This document shows, one piece after another, positions 63,991 to 64,000 of a stretch of 64,000 nucleotides of DNA. Each line of letters begins with the position of its first letter. The first letter of the stretch is position 1. The translations under genes and the position numbers were made by a program. The stretch is from Coenobita brevimanus (taxonomy: Eukaryota; Arthropoda; Malacostraca; Decapoda; Coenobitidae): contig JAVRFU010000137.1 of assembly GCA_032717465.1 (NCBI GenBank), positions 27,721 to 91,720 on the forward strand, given 5' to 3'. The notes below the pieces were generated by a model that was not told the origin of the DNA, made no database searches, and worked only from the letters and a program-made list of their open reading frames with translations.

Positions 63991-64000
63991 GGAGTGGGCT

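Overview
The window is eukaryotic, intron-bearing DNA dominated by transposable elements. The most likely source is a malacostracan (decapod) crustacean. Reasons: exons of an arthropod-type neural-cadherin gene, many long AC/TG, AT, CT and GATA microsatellites, an errantivirus-like LTR element with an envelope gene, and APE-type LINEs whose 3' ends carry GATA or AATTAGGTAAGAAC tails. The species assignment is inference. There are no bacterial operons, rRNA genes or CRISPR arrays, and I could not support a tRNA gene.

Layout. 0-3.2 kb: four consecutive, phase-compatible minus-strand exons of a CadN (neural-cadherin) gene encoding EGF and laminin-G sequence; one intron holds a pogo/Tigger-like MITE. 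4.2-14.9 kb: a cluster of CR1-like LINE pieces (here called L-B) in both orientations. Two have long reverse-transcriptase ORFs, two have PHD-finger ORF1 remnants (one with an SGNH/GDSL esterase-like domain), and the 3' ends carry copy-specific pentanucleotide tails. 15.1-16.2 kb: a 5'-truncated RTE-like LINE (L-A relative) with a GATA tail. 17.56-24.41 kb: an essentially full-length RNase H-bearing LINE with a 15-bp target-site duplication. 25.4-26.9 kb: two truncated CR1/L2-like copies (L-C) set in CA repeats. 28.0-35.5 kb: L-A pieces, including a rearranged copy, flanking a minus-strand RNase H-bearing LINE. 35.5-40.1 kb: a minus-strand Jockey-like LINE with ORF1 and ORF2 coupled as TAAATG.

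40.4-59.97 kb: a minus-strand endogenous Ty3/gypsy-type retrovirus (LTR, gag, pol, integrase, env). Its gag and pol parts are separated by about 11 kb of other material (47.5-58.46 kb). That block holds an L-A 5' end, two ORF1 fragments meeting tail to tail, a possible hammerhead-type motif, a 1.87-kb direct duplication and more L-A fragments. 60.2-60.3 kb: a MADF-domain first exon, followed by a stray env fragment and a three-copy tandem repeat. 61.8-64.0 kb: a diverged inverted repeat of about 430 bp per arm, interrupted by an L-A copy.

The genes do not form one pathway. The only clear host gene is CadN; the MADF exon may be host or transposon-derived. The rest records nested and tandem retrotransposition. 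Several frameshifts lie in homopolymers, including one inside a conserved CadN exon and several inside a retroviral element whose LTRs are almost identical, so part of the apparent gene breakage may be assembly error rather than decay.
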